In this document: piece after piece, positions 23,801 to 38,800 of the stretch
Position numbering within the stretch: position 1 is the stretch's first letter
Layout: every line of letters starts with the position of its first letter
Origin: Zonotrichia leucophrys gambelii
Taxonomy: Eukaryota > Chordata > Aves > Passeriformes > Passerellidae
NCBI RefSeq assembly: GCF_028769735.1
Contig: NC_088177.1
Coordinates: 12,898,599 to 12,962,598, forward strand
Length of the DNA stretch: 64,000 bases
Reading direction: 5' to 3'
Program-made: the position numbers and the translations under genes
The notes under the pieces: model-generated
Databases searched by the model: none
The model's input: only the letters and a program-made list of their open reading frames with translations
Told to the model about the DNA's origin: nothing

Positions 23801-26800
23801 GTCTCACGTGGTTGTTTTTAATTAATGGCCAATCACAGTCCAGCTGTCTCAGACTCTCTGGTCAGTCACACGATTTTATTACCATTCCATTTCTATTCCA
23901 TTCAAGCCTTCTGATGAAATCCTTTCTTCTATTTTTTAGTATAGTTTTAATATATCATTGTCTTTTAATATAATATATAAAATAAAAAATCAGCCTTCTG
24001 AAACATGGAGTCAAGATTCTTATCTCTTGCCTCATCCTGGGACCTCTGCAAACACCACCACACGCCAGTACATTATTTCTTATTCAGTTAGTAAGACCCT
24101 CATTAGGAAATCACTGCTTTTTCCATCACTCAGTCCCATTAACAAGTAACATCTGCAACAGCAATAACTCCGTTGCTTTTAAAAGAAAAATCTAAGCAGT
24201 AAGAGTAGATGTAAAGCTTCAGGACTTGGCAGCCCATCTCTTCAAAGCACAGAGTAGAGACTGAAAAAAATAATCACAGAATGGTCTGGGTTGGAAAGGA
24301 TGTTGAAGTTCATCTCATTCCCACCCCCTGCCATGGCCAGAGACCTTCCACTATCCCAGGTTGCTCCAAGCCCTGGCCTGGGGAAACTTCCAGGGATGGG
24401 CCAGCCACAGCTGCTCTGGGTAATCTGGGTGCCAGGGCCTCACCACTCTTACAGGAAAGAATTTTTTCCTTACATCTAGTCTAAATCTACTCTCTTTCTG
24501 TTTAAAATCCATCCCTAGGTCCATTCTGGGAGCCAGTCTTTCTTCAGAAGGAATGGCAGGCACTGAAGGGGCAGTGTGGGGCACTGCTGTCACAGTAGGG
24601 AGGTCCACCCTGCCCTGCACATAGCCAGCACCATTTGTTATCTCCTAGAAAGCCAGCTCAGATGCTAAATGGCAGAAGCTTTCCATAATGGGGCATCAAA
24701 AAAGATTGGTGAATGCCAGACTAATCTGTCCAACAGGTATCCCCAGGGCAAAGCACTTTTCTCCTGGCCTTGGCTACTCTATCCTCCCTGCATGAGCAGG
24801 TTTTTGAAAAGGAGGAACATGGTAGCAACATCTCCTAACCATGTAGCAGTAACAAACACCTCAACAAAAATCACTCTCAAACTTAAACAACTACCAAGAA
24901 GGTGACAGGAGAAGCCAGACTACATGGAAATAGTCAGAATTGTTTTTCCTCACTTAGGGAATTTAAGGATCCTTTGGAATTCTTTGAGAGAGTTTAGTTT
25001 TGGGGTTTAAGAAATGGTTTATGTTAAATCTTCCTCCTTCTCCATTTACTGTGGGCCTTTTACAAGCACTGAGTCATTGCTATTATAGTCTTGGAGAGAA
25101 AGTTGTTCACTTGTTTTCTGTTCAATTTAGAAGGGAACAGAACAACTTTGGTCAACTTCCAAAAACACATTTTATATTGAAAAGGCTCCACTTACTCTCT
25201 GCCAAACCTATTTATCATTGGGTGGCTTTCTTTATAATCTCAGACATCATACATCTCACACCCTCATGCTAAGTTTGCTCTGGAATTAAGGGTGCAGTCA
25301 CACAGCTGCAGGATCTGGCTGTCCCTACTCAGCAAGGGGCAGTACACCACAGGGGAAAACGGGAGAGGAAAAAACATTAAGAAGATGTGGAAAAAAAAAA
25401 CCATGGCATTCAACCTTGGTTTATTTCTGCATGTGCAATTAGTGAAAGTAACTGAAAGCTTTAACTGGGTGAAAAAAGACACGTTCAGAAAAGGTTTGGG
25501 GTTTTTAACAGTTCCTAAACAAAGAACAGAGGAGGTGAAGACTGCACAAATAACTCCTAGCTAACGTCATGCCCCGGGGGAGCTGGGCGTTACCTCCATG
25601 GCCTTTGTCTTTTCATCCTCTGCTCTCCTCTGCTGACGCTGCTGTTCCTCAAACCAAGCTCGCAGCTCAGAGCCCTTCAGCTGCTCAGCCTGCAAGCCTT
25701 CAAGTGCAGCTGCCAAATCCTTCTCTTTTTTTTCCAATTCAACACTGCAAAGTTCAAAACGACATTTCTGTGTTCAGAACAGAACATCCTTCACCAGCAT
25801 CACAAGCAAGACATTTTGGGTTGGTTTCTCTGAGTTCTAGCTATGATTTTTGTTTCTTTCAAGTGGTCTCTATTCTTTCTAAAGAGGGTCAGTTTTCAAG
25901 TCACAGCTAGTTAGCAGCTGAAAACATTTACCTCCCTGCAAGCCAAACTAGAATTGCTCGATTTAGTAACAATGAAGAGATAGGTTATTTATTCTGGCAG
26001 AGCAAAGTTGTTGTCCTGTGAGAGGAAAGCAAAATATTGGCATACACTCAGAAGGGAGTGGGAAAGGAACAAACCCAAGATGACAATTTAGTAAAGAAAA
26101 CATAACCCTTAAAAGTGAGAGACCATGGTTTTCCTCCCTGTGTTTCCAAGTGCTTTATGGAACCAATTAGTACAAAGCTCTTCCAGAGCTTTACCTGCTG
26201 ATAAATCAAGTAAATGAATAAATAAATCTACTTCTCACCGTAAATGATTTATTTCCCTCTGAAGCTCTTCCAGAGATTTCTGCAACCTTTCATTCTCTTG
26301 CTTGCTTCCAGAAAGCTCTGATTTCAGGGATGCTTTTTCTTGATTCAGGAGATCACAGGTTTCAGAGGATCTTTTCTGCTCCTCAGAGAGAGTGCTGTGC
26401 AAGTCACTTACAATAGATTTTTCCTGCTGAAGTTTATATTCCAATAATTCAACTAGAACAAGAAAATAGTGTTACAATTATTTACATTACAGTGACTTTG
26501 ACAATATGGTATCACTCACACTAATTTAAATTAGAAAAAGTCAGCTGTACTGAAGTGTTCTTGTCTGAAGAATTAATCTCTTTTCAAACATAAGAGGAAT
26601 CAGCAAAAGCATGTATAAACAATGTGATTCTATCCTTGTGATATTCTGTAATATCATTAATGGATTTTAAAACTCATTAACAAACTTATCCACTTACATA
26701 TGGATAAGTTTCCTTACATTCCTTATAACAGGAATCACTATATAGAACCTGTTTTGCCAGCTCTGCTCAGGCCAGTGAGTTAAGCGAAACAACTCCCCCT

Positions 26801-29800
26801 AAATTTGGAGGTTCCTGTTTGATAAGTACTTAAAAATAATTAATGTACCTATGTCTACAGCATTATGTAAATAAAATTAGTAATAAACTTCTGAATGTCC
26901 AGAAAATTTTCCTCTATTGGACTAGTGCATGTGCTATAAAATGGCTGAATCCTGAGTGACAGTGATGGGAAAACAAAAAGAAGGAAAAAGCAGTGTTTAT
27001 TTTTGATCAAGGTCACTTGCACTTGTTTCCTTATTACATAAAGGGACCCTGCTGTGAAAACCAAGGCTTGCTTATTTAGTCAGGAACATGGTTTAGCAGT
27101 GGCCTTGGCACTGTTTATGGTGAGACTTCAGTGTTAAAGGTCTTGTCCAACCTAAATGATTCTTTGATTCTAAACTAGCAAACACAAGATAAATAATTCT
27201 CTGCAAACAAGCAGGGTTTTACTGTCCTTGCTGGGTTTTCTCCATGTATTTACTGCTTCAGTTCCATTGCTTTGGGGTTATTTCACAGCTTATCTTTGTT
27301 TCTCATAGATTTATCTTAACTACTGATAGGAAAAAGAACTGCTCTCATCCTAGGCAGCCTGAGTGCATTCAGTAAAACTGAGGAATTGTACAGCCTCTGC
27401 TAATTGCAGGACACCTTTTTCTTTTTGCCTTTTACCTTTGAGGCAAAAAGGAACTGCTGCAGAAGACAGAAAGAGCTGACCAAGCCAGTAAGAATTACCT
27501 TTCCTCCGGAGCTGGTGCTCCTGTTTGTTGCCATGATCCTCAGCCTTGGTGAGGGTTTCCTGCAGCTGCTGCAGCTTCTCCTGGCTCTGCAGGTGTGCCA
27601 TGCGGAGCTGAGCCCGCAGCTCCTGGATTTCTGACAGCAGGCTGTTCCTGTCTGAGGAGAAGAGGTGCTCCACAACCATCTGCCTCTGCTCCTCCTGAAA
27701 CAAAGCAAGGCCTATTCAAACTACAAGGCCATTTCCATATCTTCTGCAAGGATAAATACTAAGCAAACTCCTGCAGTACAAGTTTGGTACTGAAGCACTC
27801 AAATGACTGAGTTTGTGCTTCACATTAATGCAAAACGTTAACATGATGTAAAAAAGAAAAACCCCACTTCACTTGCCTTGTTGCGTTTATACATAACTAC
27901 TACAACATAGAAACTAAATATTATTGGCAAAAAGCCCCCAGCTTCAGAGTTAGCTCAATATAGACCCTTTACAACAGAGGTCTGAAGTTCTAGATAAATG
28001 GGAAGGATGGCAAGATTTCAACCAAGTATTTCCTTTTACTACCACAGTGTTTCTTGATGCCAGCTAAAATAATCAATAGGTTTTGTAACACTACGGAAAA
28101 AGTTCAAGAAAAATGCTACCACAACAGCAACTCAGCTACTGATCCCACACCATCTGCATTATACAAGACATAAAAGATAATATAATACACAGATTTTATA
28201 CAGATTTAATACAAAGATTTAACAACAGAAGCAATAAAATAAAACTGAAAAAAATTAAAATTTAAAGAGAATAAAGAAGTGATTTAGGAGCAGCACACTA
28301 AGAGCTTTTCATACTTGTTGCTTGATTATATACTCCAGCTTTTCCTCTAATGAACTTGTGTCACCAGATGCAGGATTGGAGAAGTGAGACTTCAAGTCGA
28401 TTTGCAACACATTTCTCTCCTTCTCAAACACACTCTGTACTGCCTGCAGAAGTTCTCCTCTCCAGTCAACAGCAACACCTGATGTTTCCTGTTAAAATAT
28501 ATTTTTTTTAAATGGCATCTCTCAACTTCTAACGCAGCATCTTTCATACCATAAGAGTGTATCTGTAAATTTAAGCACTTTTAGAAGTATTTAAAGGTTA
28601 CTGTCCCTTACTCCTTAAACATAGATATACACACAGACATGCCTCATAACATATTATATATACAACACATATTTATATTTATATACACAACCTGGTTCCT
28701 TTGCTTTACAGTGTATTTCATAGCCATACCTTGTCTCCTCTGTCTGCCACCTTGCTGAGGTAATCCTTGAGTGACTGGATAGCATCCAGCAGGGATAATC
28801 CCTCGTTCTGCCAGCCCTCCATTGCCACTTGGCTCTGATGGATGTTCTTCAGCTCCCTCAAAGCCAAGGGATGCTCTGACAAAGCCAAGATTTTGTGGCT
28901 CTCCTCATACACCATCTTCAGCACAGCCTGAGAAACAGAAAAAAAGGATAATATTAGGAAACAGGCATCAGCATCCTGGCAGTGTAAGAGTAGGATGGGA
29001 TAGTATTGGGCAACAGAAGCAAGGTGTCTGTATCAGCACACTAAGATGCAATTAAACATGAATTATTATTTATGCCAAAGGGCTGTACTTCACCTTTGTC
29101 TCTGAAGCATTCAGCTAACTTTCCTGGAAATCAATTCAATTCTATCAAGTCTGAAGCTATGTTACTCAACTCCAGTGATGCCAGAAAACAGAATTATGTA
29201 TTTGGACAACCTTGGCTTAATTTAGCAAATTATGTACAAATATCAACTCCCAAAATAACCAGTTCTAATCATTTACACAGTGGAAATTGTTTCCTCTGAC
29301 ACTGTCAGGCCAAATAATGCATTTTAAATAAATTCCCTGTTCACAAACTATTACATCATGCACAGATGTTTCCTGGCCTCTTTTCAAGGAAGGTCACTGG
29401 AGATTTAAATCCTTTTCTTACACACATCTCATCAGAAATATCCCAGCCTCCATGTGGAGCTGTTCCTCATTGCTATGCACTTTAAAAACAACACAGAGTA
29501 CTTTTACTTAACTCCTTACATTCTTTCCTTGCACAGTTTTAAAATTACTTTTAAAAAAACTTAAGTTGCTTTTCTGTCACTGGAATCAAAGTAGTGATTA
29601 CTTCAATAATCAGTGAAAACCTTTAGTAAACATGAACATCAAAAGCACAGTAAAGTGTTAAAACTAAACATTTAGTACTGGATTATGCACTCAGATCTTA
29701 CAGACAGTAAAGTCTAGATGGATACCCCACTAAAGAAGCTTGAAAAAAAACCAAAAAAAAAAAATCTGTTTCTTAAGGTAAAATAAAAATCACCTTTTCC

Positions 29801-32800
29801 ATGAAGTCTCTGACACACAATTTTTTAGACACAGAATGGTTTTCAGTTGGAAGGGACCTTTCAAGACCACATCTAGTCCAGCTCTGCTGTGACAGGCATG
29901 AGGAATATCTTCTATTATTTCAGGTTGCACAAAGCCCCATCCAACCTCATGTTGAATGGATTCTGGGATGGACACCTAGGGATTCACCACCTCTCCGTGC
30001 CAGTGTGTCATCACAAGAAATTCTGTACTCATGTCCAATCCATTTCATGAACTTACTGGGCACTGAGGTGAGGCTGAAAGATCAGTAGTTTCCAGGGTGC
30101 TTGTTATTAAGCTTTTTAAAAAAGGCTGCTATGATTCCCTTTTCTTCAGTCACTGGGGACTTTATCTGACTGCTGTGACTTTTCAGAAACAATGGAAACT
30201 GCCTTGGCAATTGCAAGTGCAGAATTTCCTCAGGACCCTGGGATTCAAATCTTGGGGTCCCACTGACTTAGCTATGTCCAGGTTCCTCTGTTGGTCTTGA
30301 ATCTGATCTTTTTCTCATAATAGGAGGGACTTCATTCCTCCAGTCCTTCCCTCATCTAATTTAAAGCTTTCCTTATAGGTTTGGCCATGTTATTGGTGGA
30401 GACATCTTGTCTCACTTGAGTGACTTGCATGAGCTCCCAATATTTCTGGCTTCTCAAAGGTAAATCCATGGTAATAAAAATGAAAACCTTGAGTATTGCA
30501 CCAGCTGCATAGCCAGGGATTCTATCCTGGTCCCCTTCCTCTGACTGGGAGGATAGAGAATATCACCCATGGTCCCAAACCCTGGGACTGTCCTGTTGCA
30601 GTGCTCTTAGACCCTACACAGTGATAACCTGTAGGGCTCACTCAGCTTGGCAGCCTCAAGGACACCACAAACACAAGCTGCAGGTAAGCAACAAGCGTCT
30701 CTAGAGAAAATGGATGGCAGGAGGGTGCTTCAGGGCCCTCAGTAAGGAATCTCCAATTACTACCACCTGATGTGCTTCTCTGGTAGCACTGGTTCTAATG
30801 CCAGCAGATGGTTTCAGCAGCTTTGCATGTTTGGCTTTTCCTGGATCACATCAGTTATTCCATGTGCTCTTCCTTCTCCAGCCCTAGAGCATCATGTCTC
30901 TTATTAGGGGCAGATGGGTAGGGGAAGGATCTTTGCTCTGACTTGAGCAGCCATAAAGGCCCAGCCTTCTTCATCTTGTGAGTTACCTGTGCCAGGTAGC
31001 TTGAGTGAGTTTGAATTCAGGCTTTCCTTCCTCCCATTTGCTGGGCAAGTTGAAAGAACCTGCTAAGCATATCAGGAGGCAGGATTCACTTTATAGGAAA
31101 GGTATTTCTTCTAGCTTCTTACTACTTGAGAACTCACTGTAACCACCTGTATTCTCTCAGAGATGAGAATTTCTCCCTTTCTGTAGCTGGAATTTTTGAA
31201 ATGGCTGAGAGCTTGCTCAGCAAAGCAAAGAGTTCTAGGCATATCCTTTCTTCAACTTTAATTACTGACTAGAGTGGGCACTCACTGCTCAGCCTTCTGT
31301 ATATTCCTCACGTTGCTTGAACTGGCTCTGACCTATCCCTGCACACCTTGCACTGGTGTTTCCACAGCTGTCCATCACATCAGGATGACAAGAACAGGCA
31401 GAGGAGCATGATGTCAGCCAGCTGTGGCTGCTTCTGAAACAACTTTCTGTGAAGCCTCCAAGGCAAACCCATAAAGCAGAATAAACAGTCCTTGTACCCC
31501 CACATTCTGAAACAGCATCAGTGCTGTCCTGGCAAAACTAGTTCACTTCTAGCAAGTAAAAGCAAATGTCAGTAATTTTGTCACCAGAAATGCAAGGACA
31601 AGAACCATCATCAACTTGCAGTTTAAATCATTACAGACCACTTTTCAGTGTAAATGTAGCAGCTATTTTATATTACCATTTCCTTTTTGCTATCCAGTTT
31701 TAATTTGCTGGTATGCTCACATGAATCATACATTACCTTCATCTGTGGTGAAAGTATTTCCTTTTCTTTCATTGATTCCATAATATCTGGAATTATCCCT
31801 CGGTACCGCAGGTAAGCCATGACATTGGCATCCAGGTGATCTGATGTTTGGAGCTCCTGCTTTAGATTAGCTGCCAAATTTGAGCTGGTATCTGAAGGAA
31901 GAGACAACCCCCATCCCCACAAAGTGCTATAAAAATGGAAAGAACTTGAAACTACAACAACCACTTGCAAAACAACCATGATTTCTTCTGCTTGTATGAA
32001 TGCGGGGTCAGATGGAGTTGGTGGTTGAGATTTCAATTAACTTACACAAGTTAAAAATCATTAAGTTGCCTTTAGAATGAGAAAAGTAGCCAAGTATTTA
32101 AGTCAGGACTCAAACCTCCTGCCTATGTCCTGTATGCAGATGAAAAGGTAAAAGCAGGCACAACACACATTTATATATATATTTATATATGTGTGTATAT
32201 ACATATATGTGTAATTCTTAACAAAGAACCACCTGCCTAAGGCCTAGCTCTCTAATAAGACCCACAGTAAAAGAAAATGGGAGAAAGGAGAAACATGTTT
32301 TAATATTGAAGTTAACAAAAGGTAAAAGGAGTCGACAAAGTTCAACTTACTGCTGTCACTTCCATCACTCATGGCAGATGCTCTTGATCTTTCATCATCT
32401 TGTAAATCAGAAGGGGTTAAAGTCAGATTATCAGCTTCTCTCATCTGCTTGACAAGAAATTTTTCACATTACTTTGGTTTTCTGAAAGTAGGTGTCAGTT
32501 TCAGCATTTATGACAACTTTTTTATTAGTGCAGATTTTAGCAAAGGCCTACTTGATCCAAGTGTTAGACATGGCAAATATCATGATTAATGCAACACTGG
32601 TGCTCTCTGGAAGCCATTCCATCTCCATTTTTTCCTCTTTTAGTAGTTTTAAGATACATGAATTTACATTTAATTACCCATCAAAGCAAGGCACGAAAAT
32701 ATATGGCCAAAGAGAAATTTTCTACAGTATAGACTTTATCTTCCTGTGAAATTAGAGAATACTGTCAATATATATTTATATATGTATACAATATATAAAA

Positions 32801-35800
32801 TACTGCCATTAAAGCCTCAAATCCAGTTTTGAAAGTTCCTTTGAACACTCAACAGATTGTTGAAGAAGTGGGGAGCTGTTAGAGTACACTGAGGTTTTAC
32901 ATGTTTAGCTCAATTACTGACACATGAAGTGTCACAAATTTATCAGTTTTTACCACAGTAAGAGAGGAATTAATAATTCTGTGTCCAGAACTTTACTGGA
33001 CCTACTCCCAGCAGTGTGTAGGTTTCTATTACTTGGAGCCCATGGCTCCTCAATGATCCCAGGGGGACAGGGCTGAGCATTTTTTGAATTAAATCACAAC
33101 TAAAGAACTAAATCAGACATAAAATATCACTTACCAGAAGCCTCTTCTCCATATCTTCATCACCATCAACAGAATAAGTACTTTCAGAGAAAGCTGGAGA
33201 TTTTCTACCTACTCTCATTGCTGCATCCCCACTGCCATTTTCATCCAGGTTAGAATATCCCAGTGATATGGAATTCTCTCCTTGCAGGGATGACCTTGAG
33301 TGCACAATTTGAAAATTTGTGTTCTCAGCTTCTGAGAAGGGGGTCAGGTGAAGCACTGGCTGAAGTTCCATGCTCAGGTCTTGCTTTCTCATGATCTCAG
33401 GCGAGCCCCATGAAGACAAACTTGCAATTAAATTCTGGAAATGTTTTGGAGTCTCCTTGTCTGTGCTCAAATTGTATTTTGGTGAATCAGGAGTTGGATG
33501 AATTTCCAACATTTGCTGGCAATGCTTTTTCAAATCTTGATCCCCTTCAGAGCTGTGGATCATGTCCAACTCCTGGCACAAGTTATTTTCTTGTGATTGC
33601 TTCATCTGTGCTTTTGGATTTTTATTGTGAATTGTCAAGTCAAACATAACTTCATCTTTTTCCTGGAATGAAATAACACAATAATTATTTAATGGAATTT
33701 GAGTATGATTTTCCAAACTGAGAAACATGCACTTAAAGACCTTTTAGAATTGATAGATTTTCCCTTCACTTTAAGTAGTTTTAAGATAAAATGACTCATT
33801 TCACCTGAGATTCTGTGACTGAGTCTAAATAATGCACTATTTGAGAAGATACTTTAGTTTATTTTAAACCTGTCAACATGGAAATTTCATTTCATCCTCC
33901 ATACCCGTTAGTTTGTCAGATACAGTGAATAATTGTTATCCTTCTCATTTTAGACCATTACCTTAATCCTTTTGTGTTAATCATCCCTCTTAATCATCTG
34001 TTATAAGCCCAGTACCAGGACTTTACTCATTTTGCTGCTCCTCCAGCTTTGATTTTAATAAATTTCCTAATTTTCACATTGTTTCCCCTTTGGAACCCAA
34101 GCATAAATGTAGGAGAGACTCTGCTCCTTAAAGACTGCAAAATTATCCTTTTCCTAATACCTGGATGAGCTAGATCCATGGGAAAAAATTCTATTGTAAT
34201 GAATGCTTGAAGACATGGCAGTTTATTTACTTTGATTCAACATATTCTCCAATTTTGATAATCACCCCTCCTCAGCCTACTTAGAAACCTCCTCTTAAAC
34301 ATGGAAATAAAATACGTGTACTGACACAAACATCAATTTAAACCTTTCATAGTCCAAGTTTCTACTTGAAAAATTATTTTAAAAACTGTCCCCAGCGTGT
34401 CAGCACTGCCTGATATCCTTCAAAATGTTACCAATTGTCTCTTCACTGGATCCTAAATTAATTTTGTTTTTTAAACAGGGATCTGACAATCCCTGCCTGT
34501 ATAAACAACAAGGGCCAGCAGGCACTGGACTGGAAGTCTGCTGCCTTGTACAGACACATCCCATGGTGTGAAGTGCATCAATCTCCATGGGCCATTTAAC
34601 ATTTTTTCCAGCTATTTCCTTTTCCTGAGAGATTTCTGGGGCAGCCCCTGAATGTCCAGAGTCACCCAGGCACTGATGGCACCACTCCAAACTTGATCTT
34701 CCAGGCAAATAAAAACACAAACACCAGGAATGATCACATGTTTTGCATAGCTACGCTCTTCATTTCTGCTTTAAAAATAAACATGTCATTAGATACAGCA
34801 ATTATCCTGTCACTTCTTGAAATAATTCATCTACCTTGGATGATTACTGGAACATACTGCCAAGCAGGGCCCTGAAAATCCACATAAGCCTGACACTGAA
34901 TGTTTTTCCTTTCCTGTACACTCCAACTCTTCATATAAACCCTCTTAACTAGCACTTATCACCTCTGTAAGGCAGCCTTTAAACACAGTAAATTGGTGTA
35001 TGACAGATTTCTATAGCTCTCTGAAAAAAGGGTCCTACTGCTTTCTAAAACTGAGTGATTCAAAAAGAATTTAAGATTAGGTTACTTGGAGCAAATGGTT
35101 CTAGAGAAGATTCTGAATAATTACAAGAGTCACAGTAAATAAGAATTTCTGAAAGGAGACATGATCAAGTGTTTTCAAGCAGTTCTCCATTCCATGAAAA
35201 ATGGCAAACAGTCTTGGTAGCTCATGGTGGGCTCATTGTTTGGCTTGCAGGTGCCCATCCTCTCATTCTCCATCCTCAATAGATCAGGAGGAACAAAAAA
35301 TAAGCTGGAAAGAACTCACAGGGGGAAAGCAAGAAGGGATATCACCTACTAACTACTCTTGCAGGCAAAATAGAGTAAAATGAGGAAAATGCATTAAACC
35401 TATTAATCTAGAAGTGTATTACTAAAAAAAAAAAAACCTCCACAACAAATAATGCTATTAAAAATCAAATCATGTACCTGTCTAGCAGTAGGGGAAGCCA
35501 GTACTCCAACTGACTGATCAATACTTGCTTCTAATTCCTGCATTCCATTTTTAAGGGCTACATCTTTTCTTTTACTCTGGCAGAATGGCTTGAGAAATTG
35601 AGTCTCTTCATGACCTTTCTTGCAAGACTCCAACTGTGAAAGAATTTCAGCTCTTTCCAACCGTAGGGCTTCGAGCTCTTTCCTGTGGGCCTTGATTTCA
35701 CCTTTCAGTTTTGCAGTGCTCCCCTGCAGTTCCTTGATTTCTCTCAGGTAAGCTACTTCTTTCTGATTCAGTGCTTGCACCTGCAAATCAAGCCTAGAAA

Positions 35801-38800
35801 CTTCTAATTGAAGACTGTAAACATCTTGTGCCTGACTTGCACCTCTCTTTTCCAACTCTGTTTGGAGCTCTGCTGCTTTTTCTGTTAAGTACTGCAGCTC
35901 AGTTGTGTCAGCTTCTCTTTGATCTGCCATTGTCTTAATTTGCATCTCTTTCTCTAGAATATTTGCTTCCCTTTCTCTCACCTTGTCTTCAAGTTCTTGA
36001 ACTCGAGATGTAGTGATCTTTGTCTCAGCCTCTCTCTGAGACAAAAGACTCTGGGAAACCTTGTATTCTTCCTGAAGTGCCTGGTGCTGGATTCTCAGGG
36101 AGGTGAGCTCTGCAGCAGACTGCTCTGATGACTCTCGCAGCTGTTGGCATTTTTTCTCCAAAATTTCCACTTCTGTTTTGAGCTGCAATTCCTTTTTTTC
36201 CAGCTGCTGCTGCAGAGCTTCTTTAGAAGCTGAGACAAGCTCCAGCTCCTCCTGAAGCTCTCTCACTTTGGAGTGTACTGATGAGTTTCTTCTGTTTGGA
36301 TCAGCATCACCTTGACAAGCCACCAGTCCTTTCTTCAGCTCATTCTGAAGGTTTTCCACTGACTTTTCCAAGGCATTTTCATAGAAATAAACTGGGTTGT
36401 CACTATCCTCATGACATACTGGTCCAAATTGTGACAGCTCTTTTTGAAGCTTCTCAATGACCCCATGGAGCTGCTCCACCTCTTCCTCCTTGTCCTTGTG
36501 CAGCCTCTCCTGGTCAAGGCGAAGGTGCTCCACCAGTGACCTGAGCTCTTCCATTTCAGCTTTTTGGTCTTCTGCAACCTAAGCACAAGGAAAAGGACTG
36601 AATATTACTGTATGTAGGCAATGATTATTGCACACAGAGTTTATATTTCTCTTCTGAATCACACAGGCATTAAACCACCCATTTAACAACAAGAACAACC
36701 ACACATTTCAGCTGGTAAATTCTCAAAATAATCTCTACTTTGCTAAGAGAATTATCACATGGATTCAATTTACAATAAGAATCTGCACACCTTGCTTCCC
36801 CCAAAAATCAAGCAATGAACATATAGTAAGCACTCTTACTTTGTTCTCCAGAGCATTCTGCAGCTCATGCTCAAGTCTCTTGATCTGCTCATTCAAGTGA
36901 TCAATTTCTTGATTCTTTTCTTCAAGCAGTGCTTGTGGGAATGACAAAGCTGAGGAATCACTAATGCCCAGGTCCTGGCTTTGCTTCACATGAAGTTTTG
37001 TTAGATCCTCCTGACCAGAGAAAACAAAAATCTCATTAGAAGGGAACTTGATTTAAACATTCTCTTACTCACTGTAAATGGTGAAGAGCTCAGGAACACA
37101 ACTACAGCTTCTCCTACAGGTTCACATCACTGTGTTAGACTGCCCCAACCCAGAAAATAACCCCAGCTTTTGATTTAAATCAAATCACTGCACAAGACAA
37201 TGCCACAAGCATGAATCTAGAATACTGGGAGGCTCTGGTTCTATGATACCCAGCATTAGTCTTGTAAAGGTAATGCAACATTCTGATGGCAAGCGAAACA
37301 ACCCAAAATCTGTTTACAACATCATGAGATGAAGACCTCAGCACTCAAGCAAGAAGGTCCCTGACATTTTAGGCAGTGCACTACAGCTAGAGGAACCCAC
37401 CTGCAAGTGTGCATTCTCTGCCTGAAGCTGCATGATGTTGGAAGTACTCAAGTTTTTTTGTATCTCTAACTGCAAGTTCAGCTGCAATATCTCCTCATCT
37501 TTCTTGCTCAGGTTGTCTTTATATTGTTCCACTTGGTCTAGCAAGCTTGCAATCTAAAAAAACAAAGAAAAGATGCAGAGCTGTTTCAGTTAAATACTCT
37601 AAGTTAAAACTTCATTCATTGTATTATTTAATGACAAGAAGCAACATCAGCAAATTCAATGATTTAAACTCTAATCGGCTTGCATTATTCAAATAGAAAT
37701 AAATAAATATACAAAGAGTGAGAAGCTTGTGTTCTAGCTCCTCATCTGCAAAACCAAAACACTGCAAAGGTGAGTTTCTGCTTTCCTTTTTTAAAAAAAA
37801 AATCTACCTGCTCACAAAAGATGCATTAATCTGTATTGTGAGCAATCAAGGCTTTGGTGTCATTGGATGCAACAATATGAGACAAATTAGCATTTGATGT
37901 GCAACAAAGACAAGCAGTCAATATAAACACCACCCTTGTCCTCCCAGAAGCCAGAAATGAGCCTTGCAGTGCCAATCCCAATAACACAAACAACAAATAG
38001 AATATTCAATAACCACACTTCTCTCTGCAGTGTGATGTTGCCATCCACTGTTTTCATCGCCTCTTGCCTTATGAGTAGCAAGGTATAGTGGCTTTGGGAA
38101 TTATGACTGTTGAAATCAGGCTTCATAAGAGAAATGGAAATTCCATCTTGAAGAAATTAATTTTTTTTATCTTGTTCTGCTCTTGAAAGAATGGTATACA
38201 ATTGACTAAAGGCTCACTCCTGTTTTTTCTTTTTTACACATCCTTAACTGGACTATGCTTCTATATCACAGATGTTATAATATAATAATACAGAGGGTTT
38301 GTGTATACATTTATACTGTAAATCCAATAAAAGTTCCAGGTATTGGCAGCAATTTTCTCTGTGTTTCTTCTTAGCTTGAAACAAAAATTCACCACAAACA
38401 TTCTCTCAAAACACGTTAAATTACACCATCATGGTGTAAGAATATATAATAATCTAAAATCAAATTATATTATATATAAATAAATATAAAAATTATATAA
38501 TCATTATCTCTCACTTCAAAAACTTATCTGCCTGTTTCAACATTGGAAGGAAAGGAAAATCAGTTTACAACTGACAGTGATCAGTCTCAAAGTGATGTGA
38601 ATCATCACAAGATGGTTTCCAGCAGGAAGGGAGATGAGCACAGAACAAAGAAGAAAAAGGAAGGTTCGCTGAGGCCAAGGAAACTCAAAGTTGGTAGAAG
38701 CCTCCCAAAGCCCTCACCTCTCTCTCCTTGGCCTGCAGTGCTTCCTGCTCTGCCTGCAGCTGCTCCTTCAGCACTGGGGCAGAGCTGCCATCCACAGGCA

